Source: Physcomitrium patens
Lineage: Eukaryota > Streptophyta > Bryopsida > Funariales > Funariaceae
Assembly: GCF_000002425.4 (NCBI RefSeq)
Contig: NC_037253.1
Span: forward strand, 11,749,145-11,813,144
Length of the DNA stretch: 64,000 bases
Direction of reading: 5' to 3'
The position numbers and the translations under genes are program-made. Positions within the stretch are counted from its first letter, which is position 1. Every line of letters starts with the position of its first letter. Below are positions 63,667 through 64,000 of the stretch, in pieces. The notes below the pieces were generated by a model. The model made no database searches and was not told the origin of the DNA. It was given only the letters and a program-made list of their open reading frames with translations.

Positions 63667-64000
63667 CTACTCCGGTTTCACGCCATACTTCTCCTGCAGC
63701 TTTGTCAACTCCTCGTCCTTCTTCCGCTGGTCAACCTTTTTGGACATCTTCGCCTGCTGGTAATACAACACAATCAAGTAGCGGTTGGCAACATTGAACC
63801 CGGACAAATGGTCCACGGCGTTCTTGGCATCGTAAATATCCTCGTACACAACAAACGCGGTCCCCCTTGTGTCCTTGTTAGTGCCGATGCGAATCTGCCG
63901 GATAGCGCCATACTTTCCGAAGATATCATACATCTCCTCCGAAGAAATGTTAAACGGCAAGTTACGCACATACAGCACCCGATTCACTTCAGGCGGAAGT
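63667..64000 (-). CDS. Splicing factor 3B subunit p14 (SF3b14), partial, 5' end outside the window
   Basis: The protein is a small RRM subunit of the SF3b complex in U2 snRNP. In the family it binds SF3B1 and touches the branch-site adenosine of introns, in the nucleus. The visible 110 residues include L-P-P-E-V-N-R at the right edge, the RNP2 motif L-Y-V-R-N-L-P, the RNP1-like R-G-T-A-F-V-V-Y, then [15 protein letters not shown] and the end K-Y-G-V-K-P-E. The family is usually about 125 residues, so only some 14 N-terminal residues are missing; the reading frame is open to the window edge and no ATG of its own is visible. The visible part has no intron. The sequence agrees closely with the plant form as I remember it. 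It converges with the receptor kinase gene about 3.9 kb away. Confidence 0.93.
   Translation of the reverse strand, partial: LPPEVNRVLYVRNLPFNISSEEMYDIFGKYGAIRQIRIGTNKDTRGTAFVVYEDIYDAKNAVDHLSGFNVANRYLIVLYYQQAKMSKKVDQRKKDEELTKLQEKYGVKPE

Overview
The window looks like nuclear DNA of a land plant. The two host genes at the right end support this: a 12-exon LRR receptor kinase whose LRR exons are 72 bp long (one is 144 bp) with phase-2 introns, and a splicing-factor gene (SF3b p14) that closely matches plant homologues. The introns are short (about 120-350 bp) and the intergenic space is packed with decayed LTR retrotransposons. A bryophyte or another early-diverging land plant is my guess; the sequence alone does not prove it.

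Layout. Positions 1-10105 hold fairly well preserved, CpG-retaining Ty3/gypsy sequence that I call family A. Its copies alternate in orientation: an LTR (+), an internal region (-) with its LTR, then an internal region (+) with its LTR. Positions 10932-20275 hold a family B Ty3/gypsy element (+) interrupted at 14558-18390 by two family-A-like LTRs in inverted orientation. These LTRs carry long TTTAGG-like arrays. Positions 20276-37811 hold an old family A element (-). A Ty1/copia element (21138-32285, -) sits inside it, and that element is in turn interrupted by family B/C pieces (23273-27035) and by a non-coding repeat X (29565-31955). Positions 37812-48083 hold a second family B element (-), interrupted by repeat X and by another LTR with a TTTAGG-like array. 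Positions 48084-53340 hold a family C Ty3/gypsy element (-). All LTR elements are broken fossils with many breaks. The material from 10.9 to 53.3 kb is strongly AT-biased and poor in CpG, as expected for old methylated repeats.

From about 54.3 kb the composition changes to ordinary genic DNA. A FEI-like LRR receptor kinase (+, 56063-59805, predicted 618 residues) is followed by about 3.9 kb of 3' and intergenic sequence with a possible tRNA-derived SINE head. The window ends inside the p14 gene (-, 63667-64000, 5' end outside the window). The two host genes converge and have no evident functional link: one is a plasma-membrane receptor kinase and the other a core spliceosome subunit.

I found no CRISPR array, no rRNA, no intact tRNA and no clear new multi-gene system. 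The most unusual signals are the inverted LTR arrangements, the telomere-like arrays inside LTRs, the palindromic repeats upstream of a TATA box in a family C LTR, and the non-coding repeat X with reiterated internal modules.
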